Assembly (NCBI RefSeq): GCF_016938855.1 | Contig: NZ_JAFHAP010000008.1 | Span: 579,889 to 643,888 of the forward strand | Direction: 5' to 3' | DNA length: 64,000 nt | Source: Polycladomyces zharkentensis | GTDB taxonomy: Bacteria; Bacillota; Bacilli; Thermoactinomycetales; JIR-001 | Shown here: positions 8,765 through 16,934 of the stretch, piece after piece | Layout: the number at the start of each line of letters is the position of its first letter | How positions within the stretch are numbered: position 1 is the first letter of the stretch | Made by a program: the position numbers and the translations under genes | Notes under the pieces: generated by a model | Seen by the model: the letters and a program-made list of their open reading frames with translations, nothing else | Told to the model about the DNA's origin: nothing | Database searches by the model: none

Positions 8765-8849
8765 GGTCATCCCTCCCGATATGCTCCTGGTTTATCTATA
8801 TGTAACGCGAAAGAGAAAAAACTATGGAACCGCACTCCAGACTTTATCA

Positions 8850-9180
8850 TGAGCGACCGGAAAACCCGTCCTTCAGGGTGATGACTTGCTCCGCCTACGT
8901 CTTTTTTACGATCTGACCGCCTTTCGAGAAACTTGTGACATGTTGTGAGGAATCCACTTCCATCACTGGCTCACTGACTCAGCTCTGCCTTGAAAGCCGT
9001 GAATTGGACGGCATCCTCCCAACCCGCGTCTGCAATGCTCTCGGCAAGACGATGTTTTTCACATCCCCCGGATGTTCAAGTCTTCAAAAGCGATCCCATC
9101 GTAGTTGTCCACCAAAATATCGGCTGATTTTGTAAGTGGCGTCTTTTCACGGAAGCACTGAAAACCACTATGCGAACAAG
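8850..9180 (-). pseudogene. Decayed tnpB transposase relic with right end
   Basis: On the minus strand, YDGIAFEDLNIRGM (TnpB RuvC-II region) is followed, after a one-base shift, by VKNHRLAESIADAGWED and QFTAFKAELS, then EVDSSQHV and GGQIVKKT, which correspond to the usual EVDPxNTSQ and CGxIVKK zinc-finger region. The frame is broken by at least two shifts and a stop. The end at 8850-8882 (GAAGGACGGGTTTTCC on the minus strand) is an R2-type right end. This is an old TnpB insertion of a different subfamily from the one at 11 kb. Confidence 0.7.
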
Positions 9181-9280
9181 TCGTCATGAAACATCGATCA
9201 CACAGGTTTGGACGAAATCTTCGTGGACGGATGTGGAAGCGGCTGCGACCCGCCGCGCAGAGCCAGTCACGACAATGTGA

Positions 9281-9355
9281 AACGGGAGCCGATTTCCCGC
9301 CTTCTCTCCATAGCCTGACGGCAAAGAGTCGCTCGGCAGGGAAACGGCTCCCGCT
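9281..9355 (-). terminator. Long hairpin behind mntR
   Basis: Complementary arms CGGGAGCCG / CGGCTCCCG, extended by TTTCCC / GGGAAA, enclose about 40 bases and lie just after the mntR stop. On the minus strand the stem runs into TTTCACATTG. It probably serves as terminator or mRNA 3' protection. Confidence 0.5.
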
Positions 9356-9362
9356 TGAACCA

Positions 9363-9824
9363 TTATTCCACCGTTTTTCCGCTGTCCACGTCCTGTTCCG
9401 CTTCTGAAACCTCGTCGGCCTCTTTGAGCGCCCGTAGTTCTGCAATTCGTTCCGGATTTCGCTGGAAATACTCCACCAGATATTCAATGCACGTGATGGA
9501 ATCCCAGCTCAGATGATGTTCGATTCCCTCGACATCCTGATAGATCTTCTCCTCGCTCACACCGATGATGCGCAGAAAATCCTCCAAAAGATCGTGGCGG
9601 TCCACCAACCGTTTGCCGATTTTTTTCCCTTTGGGGGTGAGAACCAAACCGCGATATTTCTCATATACCAAGTATTTGTCCTTGTCCAGTTTCTGCACCA
9701 TCTTGGTGACGGACGAGGGGTGCACGTCCAACGCTTCGGCAATGTCGGAAACGCGCGCATAACCCTTCTGATCAATCAATTTGTAGATGTTTTCCAAGTA
9801 ATCCTCCATACTGGGTGTCGGCAT
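9363..9824 (-). CDS. mntR: Manganese-responsive repressor MntR
   Basis: A 153-residue DtxR-family regulator. The winged helix covers residues 1-70 ([20 protein letters not shown], then [19 protein letters not shown]). The dimerisation and metal domain has [15 protein letters not shown] and [12 protein letters not shown]; Asp8-, Glu11-, His77-, Glu99-, Glu102- and His103-type ligands of MntR are recognisable (DYLE near the start, VEGIEHHLS). It senses Mn(II) and represses Mn uptake genes. GGGGAGG precedes the ATG. No manganese transporter lies next to it. The tail is unusually acidic ([15 protein letters not shown]). Confidence 0.92.
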   Translation of the reverse strand: MPTPSMEDYLENIYKLIDQKGYARVSDIAEALDVHPSSVTKMVQKLDKDKYLVYEKYRGLVLTPKGKKIGKRLVDRHDLLEDFLRIIGVSEEKIYQDVEGIEHHLSWDSITCIEYLVEYFQRNPERIAELRALKEADEVSEAEQDVDSGKTVE

Positions 9825-9994
9825 GCGAATCCTCCCCTGTCCGTCGTTTCCGTTCTATTAGTGAAGCACATTTATTTTACCACAAACTTGGCTGTTGTGA
9901 AGAAGTTTCTCACCAATATACCAGCAATGATGGATTGGCAAATCCCTTTTCCGACTCACTCTACCGACCTGCAAACGAATCGGGAAAGTGCTTA

Positions 9995-10111
9995 GCGGAC
10001 ATACCCGCCCAATCATTCCGTGCTTTTCCGGTTTTCTGCTCGATCGGGCTTAGGTTCTCACTCACCTGGTTCGACATTGCCCCCTGTTGAAATGACCAAA
10101 CACACCCTGGT
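9995..10111 (-). repeat. Dispersed repeat R3, copy a (diverged)
   Basis: A shorter, diverged copy of the repeat at 51.1 and 57.1 kb. Shared blocks on the plus strand are CGTGCTTTTCCGG, CTCACCTGG and AAATGACCAAACACACCCTGG (compare AATGACCAGACACGCCCTGG at 51.26 kb). Like the copy at 57 kb it stops exactly at the end of a minus-strand gene. Confidence 0.45.
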
Positions 10112-10662
10112 TACGCTGATCCTTTGACTGCCATCCTCACGGCTTTCACCAGTTGGCGTCCCAGTTGTTCCAAGCGGTTCTGCAATTTTTCATCCTTCAG
10201 CGTACCGTCCGGTCGAAACGCCTGATACGACTGGGGCACTGACGGCATCGACGGCAACGGCCACGCATGCAGCGTGCGGCAGATGATGTTGAGTGTATTG
10301 AGCGTGTTGGTCGCACCCATCGCACCGCCAGAGGTCCCAACCAAGGCGACGAATTTGCCTTCCAATTCCCGTGCCCCGATGAAATCGAGTGCGTTTTTCA
10401 GCGCTCCGGACACACTGCCATGATACTCCGGCGACCCGATAATGAACGCGTCGGCTTCAAGCATCCATTGTTTGAACAGGTGAACCGATTCCGGATAAGT
10501 GGACTCATCCTCACGGCAATCGTACACCGGCAGATTCAATTCGCGCAGATCGACACGTCGAACCTTGGCGCCTTCGGCTTCCGCGGCTTTTGCCACGATC
10601 TCCACCGCTTTTTTCGTCGTGGATTCCGGATTCATGCTACCGGAAACGGCAACGATGTTCAT
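10111..10662 (-). CDS. NADPH-dependent FMN reductase family protein
   Basis: A 183-residue flavodoxin-fold reductase. VAVSGSMNPESTTKKAVE at the N-terminus is the FMN phosphate loop, and GSPEYHGSVSGALKNALDF (residues about 78-96) is the family signature for the isoalloxazine-binding loop. Such enzymes (YwqN, AzoR/ChrR types) reduce flavin, quinones or azo dyes with NAD(P)H. The ATG at 10662 is used because GGAG lies 8 bases ahead; an in-frame ATG 12 codons upstream has none. No operon partner. Confidence 0.88.
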   Translation of the reverse strand: MNIVAVSGSMNPESTTKKAVEIVAKAAEAEGAKVRRVDLRELNLPVYDCREDESTYPESVHLFKQWMLEADAFIIGSPEYHGSVSGALKNALDFIGARELEGKFVALVGTSGGAMGATNTLNTLNIICRTLHAWPLPSMPSVPQSYQAFRPDGTLKDEKLQNRLEQLGRQLVKAVRMAVKGSA

Positions 10663-10724
10663 CAGCTCCACTCCTCGTTTTAAAGCAATTATCATCATTC
10701 ATCGTTTACAAAAAGAGCAGCTAC

Positions 10725-10837
10725 CACACGGCTAAAGCCGTAGGCTTGTACCTGTCCATCAGTACCAACGCTTCCAAGAAGCTCCTGCCTTGGAGTGACG
10801 GTACAGGGCAGGCTGACAGCTACCCGTCCGACACAAG
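10725..10837 (-). mobile_element. Right end and likely guide-RNA region of the tnpB element
   Basis: Downstream of the tnpB stop (minus strand) lies a structured stretch ending with AAGCCTACGGCTTTAGCCGT and GTGTGGTAGCT. Such regions give the right-end RNA (omegaRNA) in IS200/IS605 elements. The same GCCTACGGC ... GCCGTGTGG pair occurs at one end of repeat R1. Confidence 0.55.
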
Positions 10838-11847
10838 TCATTGTGCCGTCCCTGCACCAAGGTACTCAATTCCCTTTCTTTGCAGATTCATCGCTGCAAT
10901 ACGGTCATCATTAGAAGCGTAACCACATGTTCTGCAACGAAAGATATGTTTTTTCTTGTTTCGATTTGCTTTTTCAGTGTGTCCGCATTTCGGGCAAGTT
11001 TAAGAAGTGTATTTTGGATCAACAGTAATTACAGTAGATTGGTTCATTTTCGCCTTGTATTTCATTGTGTACCAACAGGTACGCTTATTACAATAATACT
11101 GTTTTTTCCTGCTTTTTCAACGAGTGCCTTAGATACCGCATGATTCATATGCGTCATCCAACGGTTTTCTCGTTGACCAATGGCTTTCAGTCTCCTTCGG
11201 GCCGAAGGAGTTCCTCTCCTCTGAAGAGATTTTCTGATTCGTTGGAAGTGAGCTTTCTTGTCTTTGATCCACCGTCCTCTGAAGAAGGTGGTGATTCCCT
11301 TCGAGTCGTAAGCAGTTGCTATGAAATTGATTCCCGGATCAACCCTGACGACATTTCGAACTTGATTGAGATCTGCGTCTTCAAATGTCTTCAACATGGG
11401 AATATGTAAAAAGTACTTTCCTTTCTTTTGAACCAGTTTGGATGTTCCAAATTTCCATGTACCATCAAAGAAGTGTTCCATCCCTTTTGTTTCGAATGGA
11501 ACCATGATTCTTCCATCCAGAGTGTTTACAGAAAATACACCTTTTGTAAGGAGGTAGTCTCTGTTCCAAAACAGATCATACTCCGGTTTCTTGAAACGGA
11601 TTTTTGTCCATTGATGCCCATTGGATTGTACAGATTTATATTTAGCGATCACGGACCTTGCAACACTTTGAGCCATTTGGGATCGAAGGCCATATCCAAG
11701 CTTTGCCTGACCAAGAACCTTTGTTTTCAATACAACTTTCGAAACATGGTTCAAACCTTATTTAATGGCTCTTATGGTCTGCAACAAAAGTTCTTTCTGT
11801 TCTTCATTTGGTAGGATTTTCATCTTAGCGGTAATGGTTAATTCCAT
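10838..11847 (-). pseudogene. tnpB: IS200/IS605-family tnpB, inactivated
   Basis: Reads MELTITAKMKILPNEEQKEL from 11847, stops (TAA) at codon 30, then continues in another frame as the 230-residue stretch 11754-11062 with NVVRVDPGINFIATAYDSKG (RuvC-I Asp kept) and ALVEKAGKNSIIVIS. An internal deletion then removes the RuvC-II Glu region. The last part, in frame, reads KYTS, a stop in place of Gln, TCPKCGHTEKANRNKKK, CRTCGYASNDDRIAAMN, i.e. the zinc finger and RuvC-III Asp. At least one early stop, a deletion and a late stop make it a dead nuclease. No tnpA accompanies it (IS1341 type). Confidence 0.85.
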
Positions 11848-11965
11848 CCCTTTTTCACCACATTTCTTCAATAACTTGTAGGTAATTTAATCTATTGAAA
11901 CTTATTTGTCAATTGAAAGGAGGAAAGGGCGGCTCCTCCCACGGTTAAAGCCGATGGGTTTCCGC
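11848..11965 (-). mobile_element. Left end of the tnpB element
   Basis: On the minus strand: GGCGG hairpin stem, CCTTTCCTCCTTTCAATTGA, CAAATAAGTTTCAATAGATT, then ACAAGTTATTGAAGAAATG before the tnpB start. The same order, nearly base for base, occurs at 63.87-63.99 kb ahead of another tnpB start, so this defines the shared left end of the family. Confidence 0.65.
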
Positions 11966-12027
11966 CGCCCGATTTACTGTGGAAGGGAAGCCAGCCATTC
12001 CCTTGCAGACAGCTTGCGTTCCCTTTC

Positions 12028-12489
12028 TCACATTCCCTCAGGCGGTGCGGGGGTATTCGTCGGCGACAATTGTTGTCCGTATTTTTGCTCGATTTGTTGA
12101 CGCACCTCTTGGAGCGTCTCCCCCGCTTCGATTCCCTTTTTGGCATCCATCACCACATTGACGCAAATCTCGCACGCGGAGCCGTGCACATTGTACTCCG
12201 TTTGACCGTTTGCTTTTTTTCCGGCAATGAAACAGCTTTTCACACTTTCATGCCCCAGTGATCCGCATCCGCAATAACACGGAATATACTGAAGCTGATC
12301 CGCATTGGCCTCGGCAAAGGCATACGCCTCCCGCACATGCGGTACCGTCGATTGTTTGACGAACGCCGGCATGGCTTGTCCTGACGTGTGCCGCTGCCCG
12401 CCCGTACCGACCTTTGCATCGGTACCATCAGCGCAACCCGCGGCAAAAAGCAAGAGTGCGGCGGTTGTTCCTATCCACCATCGTTTCAC
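12028..12489 (-). CDS. PCYCGCG-motif lipoprotein
   Basis: A 153-residue secreted lipoprotein. The signal peptide is MKRWWIGTTAALLLFAAGC with a lipobox (FAAGC) whose Cys is the lipidation site. The mature part has IPCYCGCG at about residue 69, then CFIAGKKANG and GSACEICVNVVMDAKKG: six to seven cysteines in the pattern of the PCYCGCG family, whose role is unknown but which looks metal-binding. The GTG start has GAGGAG upstream, though spacing is long. Stands alone. Confidence 0.8.
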   Translation of the reverse strand: MKRWWIGTTAALLLFAAGCADGTDAKVGTGGQRHTSGQAMPAFVKQSTVPHVREAYAFAEANADQLQYIPCYCGCGSLGHESVKSCFIAGKKANGQTEYNVHGSACEICVNVVMDAKKGIEAGETLQEVRQQIEQKYGQQLSPTNTPAPPEGM

Positions 12490-12648
12490 CCGTTCACTCG
12501 CTCCTCTCCATCCCGATCATCTCCCATTATATTCAAAAAATATGACGGGGAAAAGCCAAACCTCGGGGTGGGGATGATGGTGTGACGCGCGCGGCAGGCT
12601 GATAGCCCGCTTGGTAAAGGTCAACACTTCTGCCCAGTGATCCATTGT

Positions 12649-13158
12649 TCAGTCGACGCCATTCTCCTCCGCTTCCATTGTCTTCTTAATCCCGTGGGCT
12701 GTCACGGAGATGTAATCGACCATAACGAAACCGCTTTTGACCGAGATGGCGACCACCATGTTTTTGGTGACGGGCGATGGAGGAGGAACGATGGTGAAAA
12801 AGGTGAAAAATCGTCTGGGCTTTCTATTCGGCGGATCTACCGTCAGAGGCGTTTGGCCTAACAACCTCCCATTCTGCCCCATATAGGCAACGTTGGCTAC
12901 GGCGCGTGCCCCTGCCTGTGGTGAGTGGTTCATGACGCGAAAGCGAAGGTGATACGCGCATCGCCAATTAAAAGGACCTTTTACCACCTGATAGATCAGT
13001 CCACCGGGACCCATGGCGACGGAGACATCTCCCTCCGCCATCGGATTGGCCACCAGATGAGCCTTTTTGCCGCGCCAACGGTGGAATCCGGAGGTGAAAT
13101 TGCCGTTCGTCAAGATGTTTTGACCGTTGCAAGCCAAGGTGCTTCCCTCTTTTCTCAT
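12649..13158 (-). CDS. Uncharacterised protein with carbohydrate-binding-like beta sandwich
   Basis: About 169 residues. NILTNGNFTSGFHRWRG followed by VAMGPGGLIYQVVKG resembles the opening strands of CBM-type jelly rolls (LVxNGxFExGxxxW) found in Firmicute spore-surface and phage proteins. No signal peptide or catalytic motif. The start is uncertain: ATG 13158 is used, but TTG 13137 has GAGGG at 7 bases and would be a good alternative. No operon partner; codon use is like the neighbours. Confidence 0.5.
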   Translation of the reverse strand: MRKEGSTLACNGQNILTNGNFTSGFHRWRGKKAHLVANPMAEGDVSVAMGPGGLIYQVVKGPFNWRCAYHLRFRVMNHSPQAGARAVANVAYMGQNGRLLGQTPLTVDPPNRKPRRFFTFFTIVPPPSPVTKNMVVAISVKSGFVMVDYISVTAHGIKKTMEAEENGVD

Positions 13159-13266
13159 CGCTATCTCACTCATTACAATATATGCGGATTGCCGCACGTT
13201 CCCTTGGACTCCTGGTAAAAAAGGCTCGCCTCCGTCACCCACAACATTCCATTTTCACGACAAAGA

Positions 13267-13275
13267 TGATACAAT
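13267..13275 (+). promoter_or_regulatory. Extended -10 promoter of hutH
   Basis: TGATACAAT (TGN-TACAAT) lies about 120 bases before the hutH start, leaving a leader that contains the terminator hairpin described next. Confidence 0.45.
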
Positions 13276-13303
13276 AACGTCAACAGAATCATGGGAAGAT
13301 TTC

Positions 13304-13370
13304 GCCGACCTTGGTTGGAAAGGGGGGATGGTCACATTCCATCCCTCCTCCTCCGGGTCGGCTTTTCTTT
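13304..13370 (+). terminator. Leader terminator ahead of hutH (possible antitermination switch)
   Basis: Outer arms GCCGACC / GGTCGGC and inner arms GGGGGGATGG / CCATCCCTCC form a strong hairpin followed by TTTTCTTT, all inside the hutH leader and reading towards hutH. In B. subtilis the hut operon is controlled by HutP, which opens a leader terminator when histidine is present. No hutP gene or clear UAG-repeat HutP site is visible here, so the regulator is open. Confidence 0.6.
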
Positions 13371-13392
13371 GATAAAGGAGTGACGCATTAGT

Positions 13393-14919
13393 ATGAATCG
13401 AATGATCGCACTGGACGGTGAACATTTAACATTGGAAGCGTTTTCGGAAATCGTGCTTCACCGGACTCCGGCCTTTTTGAGCGTTGAAGCGATCCGGCGC
13501 ATGCACCGTTCCCGCGAGATGGTGGAACGCCTGATCGGGGAAAACCGGATCGTTTACGGCATCACCACCGGATTCGGCAAATTGTGCGACACGATCATCG
13601 CACCGGAACAATCCGAACTGCTGCAACTGAACCTCATCCGTTCCCATGCGTGCGGCGTTGGCGACCCATTGCCGGAGGAAGTGGTGCGGGGCATGATGCT
13701 CCTTCGTGCCAATGCACTTGCCAAGGGGTACTCCGGGGTTCGTCCCGGCGTGGTGGAATGCCTGATCGAGTGGTTAAACCTCGGCCTCCACCCCGTCGTA
13801 CCCGCGCAAGGTTCACTGGGTGCCAGCGGCGACTTGGCCCCCCTCGCACATATGATCCTGCCCTTGCTCGGATACGGGGAAGTGTGGGTAAACGGCAGAC
13901 GGGAACCGGCTGAAGCGGTCTGGCGCGCGCAGGGACGGTCTCCTCTGCGGTTGGCGGCAAAAGAAGGGCTGGCGCTCATCAACGGTACGCAGATGATGAC
14001 GAGTCTGCTCGCCCTTGGACTGTTGCAGGCGAAACAATTGATCTTGGCTGCCGACATTATCGGGGCGATGACGGTGGAAGCTCTGCGCGGCATTCCACAC
14101 GCCTTTCATCCCCTCCTGCACGAGGTTCGGGGTCAAATCGGACAGATCACCACCGCCGCCAATCTGCGCTCCCTGTTGGCGGACAGCGCCCAAGTGATGC
14201 AACCGGACGAAGTACGTGTGCAGGACGCTTACAGCCTGCGGTGCATACCGCAAGTCCACGGTGCATCCAAAGATGTCTACCATTATGTGAAAGACGTGGT
14301 ATCCCGCGAATTGAACGCCGCAACCGATAACCCCCTCCTCTTTCCGGAAACGGGAGAAGCGGTCTCCGGGGGCAACTTTCACGGCCAACCGCTGGCGTTG
14401 GCGGCCGATTTTCTTACGATCGCCATGGCGGAGCTGGCCAATATCTCGGAGCGACGAACCGAACGGCTGGTCAACCCGCAACTGTCCGGATTGCCCGCCT
14501 TTTTAACCAGCCAAAGCGGTCTGCATTCCGGTTACATGATCCTGCAATACGTCGCCGCCTCGCTCGTCTCCGAAAACAAAGGTCTCTGTCATCCTGCATC
14601 GGTCGACTCCATCCCCTCTTCGGCCAACCAGGAGGATCACGTCAGCATGGGAGCCACAGCCGCCCGTAAACTGCATCATGTCCTGGACAACGTCACCCGC
14701 GTACTGGCCATTGAGTACATCTGTGCAGGACAGGCGTTGGAGTTTGCAAAACAGCGGTTGGGGAAAGGAACACTGGCGGCATATCGATTGTTGAGGCAAC
14801 ACGTCCCGCCATTGGTGGAAGACCGAGAGGGCCATCGTGACATAGAAACGACCGCCCGATTGATACGCGACGGCCTGTTGGTCGAAGAAGCAGGGAAAAC
14901 GGTACCGATCTCGTTGTAG
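13393..14919 (+). CDS. hutH: Histidine ammonia-lyase
   Basis: First step of histidine breakdown: L-histidine to urocanate and ammonia. The 508-residue protein is full length. GSLGASGDLAPLAHM (about residues 138-152) contains the Ala-Ser-Gly triad that cyclises to the MIO electrophile, and YGITTGFGKL carries the active-site Tyr. LINGTQMMTS, QDAYSLRC and SANQEDHVSMG are further lyase signatures. No hutU, hutI or hutG follows; the next genes are unrelated, so the rest of the pathway must lie elsewhere. AAAGGAG lies 12 bases before the ATG. Confidence 0.97.
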   Translation: MNRMIALDGEHLTLEAFSEIVLHRTPAFLSVEAIRRMHRSREMVERLIGENRIVYGITTGFGKLCDTIIAPEQSELLQLNLIRSHACGVGDPLPEEVVRGMMLLRANALAKGYSGVRPGVVECLIEWLNLGLHPVVPAQGSLGASGDLAPLAHMILPLLGYGEVWVNGRREPAEAVWRAQGRSPLRLAAKEGLALINGTQMMTSLLALGLLQAKQLILAADIIGAMTVEALRGIPHAFHPLLHEVRGQIGQITTAANLRSLLADSAQVMQPDEVRVQDAYSLRCIPQVHGASKDVYHYVKDVVSRELNAATDNPLLFPETGEAVSGGNFHGQPLALAADFLTIAMAELANISERRTERLVNPQLSGLPAFLTSQSGLHSGYMILQYVAASLVSENKGLCHPASVDSIPSSANQEDHVSMGATAARKLHHVLDNVTRVLAIEYICAGQALEFAKQRLGKGTLAAYRLLRQHVPPLVEDREGHRDIETTARLIRDGLLVEEAGKTVPISL

Positions 14920-15033
14920 GTCTGTGTTGGGAATCACACGCTTGCAAGGTTGGAATTCTTGGAGCGTACGCTTCCGCAATCGCAGGACGACGACCCATTT
15001 GCGGGCTGTCTCATCAGCCCGTCCCATGCAGTT

Positions 15034-15133
15034 CCACAACCCGGGATGGATGTGGGTTAGGCGCCATGAAGCGCGAAGCCCACGGCGACCAAAGGGTGTG
15101 CCTCTGGTGCTTCAGCCGTGTGGAGGAAGTCAC
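15034..15133 (+). repeat. Dispersed repeat R1, copy b
   Basis: GGATGGATGTGGGTT, CCATGAAGCGCGAAGCC, CACGGCGACCAAAGGGTGTG, CTTCAGCCGTGTGG and AAGTCAC follow in R1 order. The left part (hairpin and ATCACCCAGG) is missing. The rest of the gap 14920-15270 shows no reading frame that looks coding. Confidence 0.65.
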
Positions 15134-15271
15134 AATGGAATTAAGTTAGTTCTGTGAATTTCGTGTTTATATACCACACAAAGGGATAACAAACCAGCAA
15201 ATCACACCATTTATCGTTTATCGATAAATCCGCTGATCCAGCAAAGAGCGACGTTTCTGGTCATTCACCAA

Positions 15272-15323
15272 CAAAAAAGAAAGGTGTTCCTTTTTCCGAA
15301 TGGGAGGAAGAAGGAACACCCGA
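15272..15323 (-). terminator. Terminator of the phosphoesterase gene
   Basis: Minus strand: GGGTGTTCCTTCTTCC and GGAAAAAGGAACACC arms, then TTTCTTTTTTG. Lies 24 bases after the stop of the gene at 15347-16105. Confidence 0.8.
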
Positions 15324-15346
15324 TTGAGATTTGACGGATCAACGAC

Positions 15347-16105
15347 CTAGTCGTTCCTGTGATCCATTTCCGGCACCTTCACCTGTACCGGCCGAAAATC
15401 CAGATAATCGCACGCAACCAGTTGCAGCTCAATCCCTTCGTATTCTCCTTGCACCGCTTCGTCGGCCGCTTTGCCGTGCATGTGACCGTACACACAGGTG
15501 GCAACGCCAAATTCCTTCATCACGTCAAAAAAACCCGAGCCGCGGACATGCTTGGTGACCGGCGGATAGTGGAGCATCACGATGATCGGCTTGTCCGGTT
15601 CCGCTTTCACCGCCGCTTCCAATGCAAGCCGCAGGCGCCCCACCTGCCGTTCGTAGATCGGCCGATCCCGCTCTTCATCCCAAAAACGATGGTCCCCCGG
15701 CAAAGTCCAACCGCGCGTGCCGGCCACGACACACCCTTCCACCACCGTGTAATCGGCATCAATCCAGTACATTCCCTCCGGCAGCGCTTCGCGCACCTTT
15801 TTTTTGCTGGAAACGTAATAGCAGTGATTGCCGGGAGAGAGAACCTTTTTTCCCGGCAGTTGGGCGATCCAGCCAAAATCGTTTTTCGCCGTTTCGATTT
15901 TCATCGCCCAACTGATATCTCCAGGGATCAGTACCGTATCCTCCGGTTTTACCACTTCCAACCACTGATCCCGGATGCGGTCGTAGTGACGATCCCAGCC
16001 AAACACATCCATCGGCTTGGACACGTCACGGTCATGGTCGATCCCGTACAATGTCACCGGTTTGTTGAATGACAAATGCAAATCGCTGATGGCATAGATG
16101 GTCAA
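15347..16105 (-). CDS. Calcineurin-like metallophosphoesterase
   Basis: A 252-residue cytoplasmic phosphoesterase. Motifs: AISDLHLS (D-x-H), IPGDISWAM (GD), SPGNHCYYV (GNH), VMLHYPP (H) and VYGHMHGKA (GHxH). These are the binuclear metal ligands of the family. The residue after GNH is usually Asp or Glu; here it is Cys (residue about 93), which is odd and may change metal or phosphate handling. The start is TTG at 16105, weakly supported. Substrate unknown. Single gene with its own terminator. Confidence 0.85.
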   Translation of the reverse strand: MTIYAISDLHLSFNKPVTLYGIDHDRDVSKPMDVFGWDRHYDRIRDQWLEVVKPEDTVLIPGDISWAMKIETAKNDFGWIAQLPGKKVLSPGNHCYYVSSKKKVREALPEGMYWIDADYTVVEGCVVAGTRGWTLPGDHRFWDEERDRPIYERQVGRLRLALEAAVKAEPDKPIIVMLHYPPVTKHVRGSGFFDVMKEFGVATCVYGHMHGKAADEAVQGEYEGIELQLVACDYLDFRPVQVKVPEMDHRND

Positions 16106-16229
16106 TCTGGTACACGCCCTTCTCCTGACTTGAAACTGTTGCCATTATACCACGAAAGCCCTACCTTTTCTTCCTGTCTCGACATATTCATATAACAGGA
16201 ATCGAATCGACTCCGGGGGGAGGGAGGCG

Positions 16230-16886
16230 ATGGCACAACCTTTTGTTTACACCGCATTGGGCGACTCCATCACTGCCGGGTACAACGCACCCCGCCGTCG
16301 GGGATATGCGCATCGGCTGACCAGACGGTTGAAATACCAGGGACTTCCGGCCAAATTATACACCATCTGCATGAAAGGCTGGACGAGCGGAGATTTGCTC
16401 TTTGCATCCGCATGGCCTTCAAACCGTCTGGCCATCCGAAACGCCCATCTGATTACGGTGTACGTCGGAGGCAATGATCTCATTTTTGCCCATGTCAAAT
16501 ATCTGCTGACCCGCAATCCAAATGTGTTCAGTCAAGTGATCGCCACCTACGGAAACAACCTGCAACATCTGTACAAGCGAATCCGCAGGCTGTCCTCCGC
16601 TCCCGTTTATGCCTTGAACCTTTACAATCCGTTTCCCCATTCGGTATTGCCCAACACCTTGGTGCCCGCACTCAACCAAATGACTGCCGATGTATCCGCG
16701 CGTTGGGACATCACCGTCGTCAACATTTACGAATCGTTTCAAGGAATGGAACCCCTGCTGATTGACGGATACCAAACCGGCCGATTGGAGAACTATGTGC
16801 CCATCATCTCCCGAAACCCCGTACACCCCAATGAACACGGACATGAGCAGATCGCACGGGAACTGTGGGAGACGATCTCGGATTAG
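16230..16886 (+). CDS. SGNH/GDSL hydrolase
   Basis: A 218-residue esterase or lipase of the SGNH fold. Block I is TALGDSITAGYN (catalytic Ser at about residue 13), block III is YVGGNDLIF and block V is NPVHPNEHGHEQIA with the Asp-less variant NxHPNxxGH: here the catalytic His is clear, while the usual Asp three residues before it is an Asn/Val pair (PVHPNEHG). No signal peptide, so it acts in the cytoplasm or at an early export step. GGGAGGGAGGCG precedes the ATG. Confidence 0.82.
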   Translation: MAQPFVYTALGDSITAGYNAPRRRGYAHRLTRRLKYQGLPAKLYTICMKGWTSGDLLFASAWPSNRLAIRNAHLITVYVGGNDLIFAHVKYLLTRNPNVFSQVIATYGNNLQHLYKRIRRLSSAPVYALNLYNPFPHSVLPNTLVPALNQMTADVSARWDITVVNIYESFQGMEPLLIDGYQTGRLENYVPIISRNPVHPNEHGHEQIARELWETISD

Positions 16887-16890
16887 TGGC

Positions 16891-16928
16891 ATAAAAACAG
16901 CGACCGCACCCTCACGGGGTACGGCCGC
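16891..16928 (-). terminator. Terminator of nrdJ
   Basis: Minus strand: GCGGCCGTACCCC and GGGTGCGGTCGC arms followed by TGTTTTTATG, starting 7 bases after the nrdJ stop codon. Confidence 0.7.
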
Positions 16929-16934
16929 AAACGA

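Noticed and set aside
8162..8881. 239-residue plus-strand frame opposite the patatin-like gene
   Set aside because: Shadow of the real minus-strand gene; no ribosome site, and GGGVKAIG/GTSAGS motifs show which strand codes.
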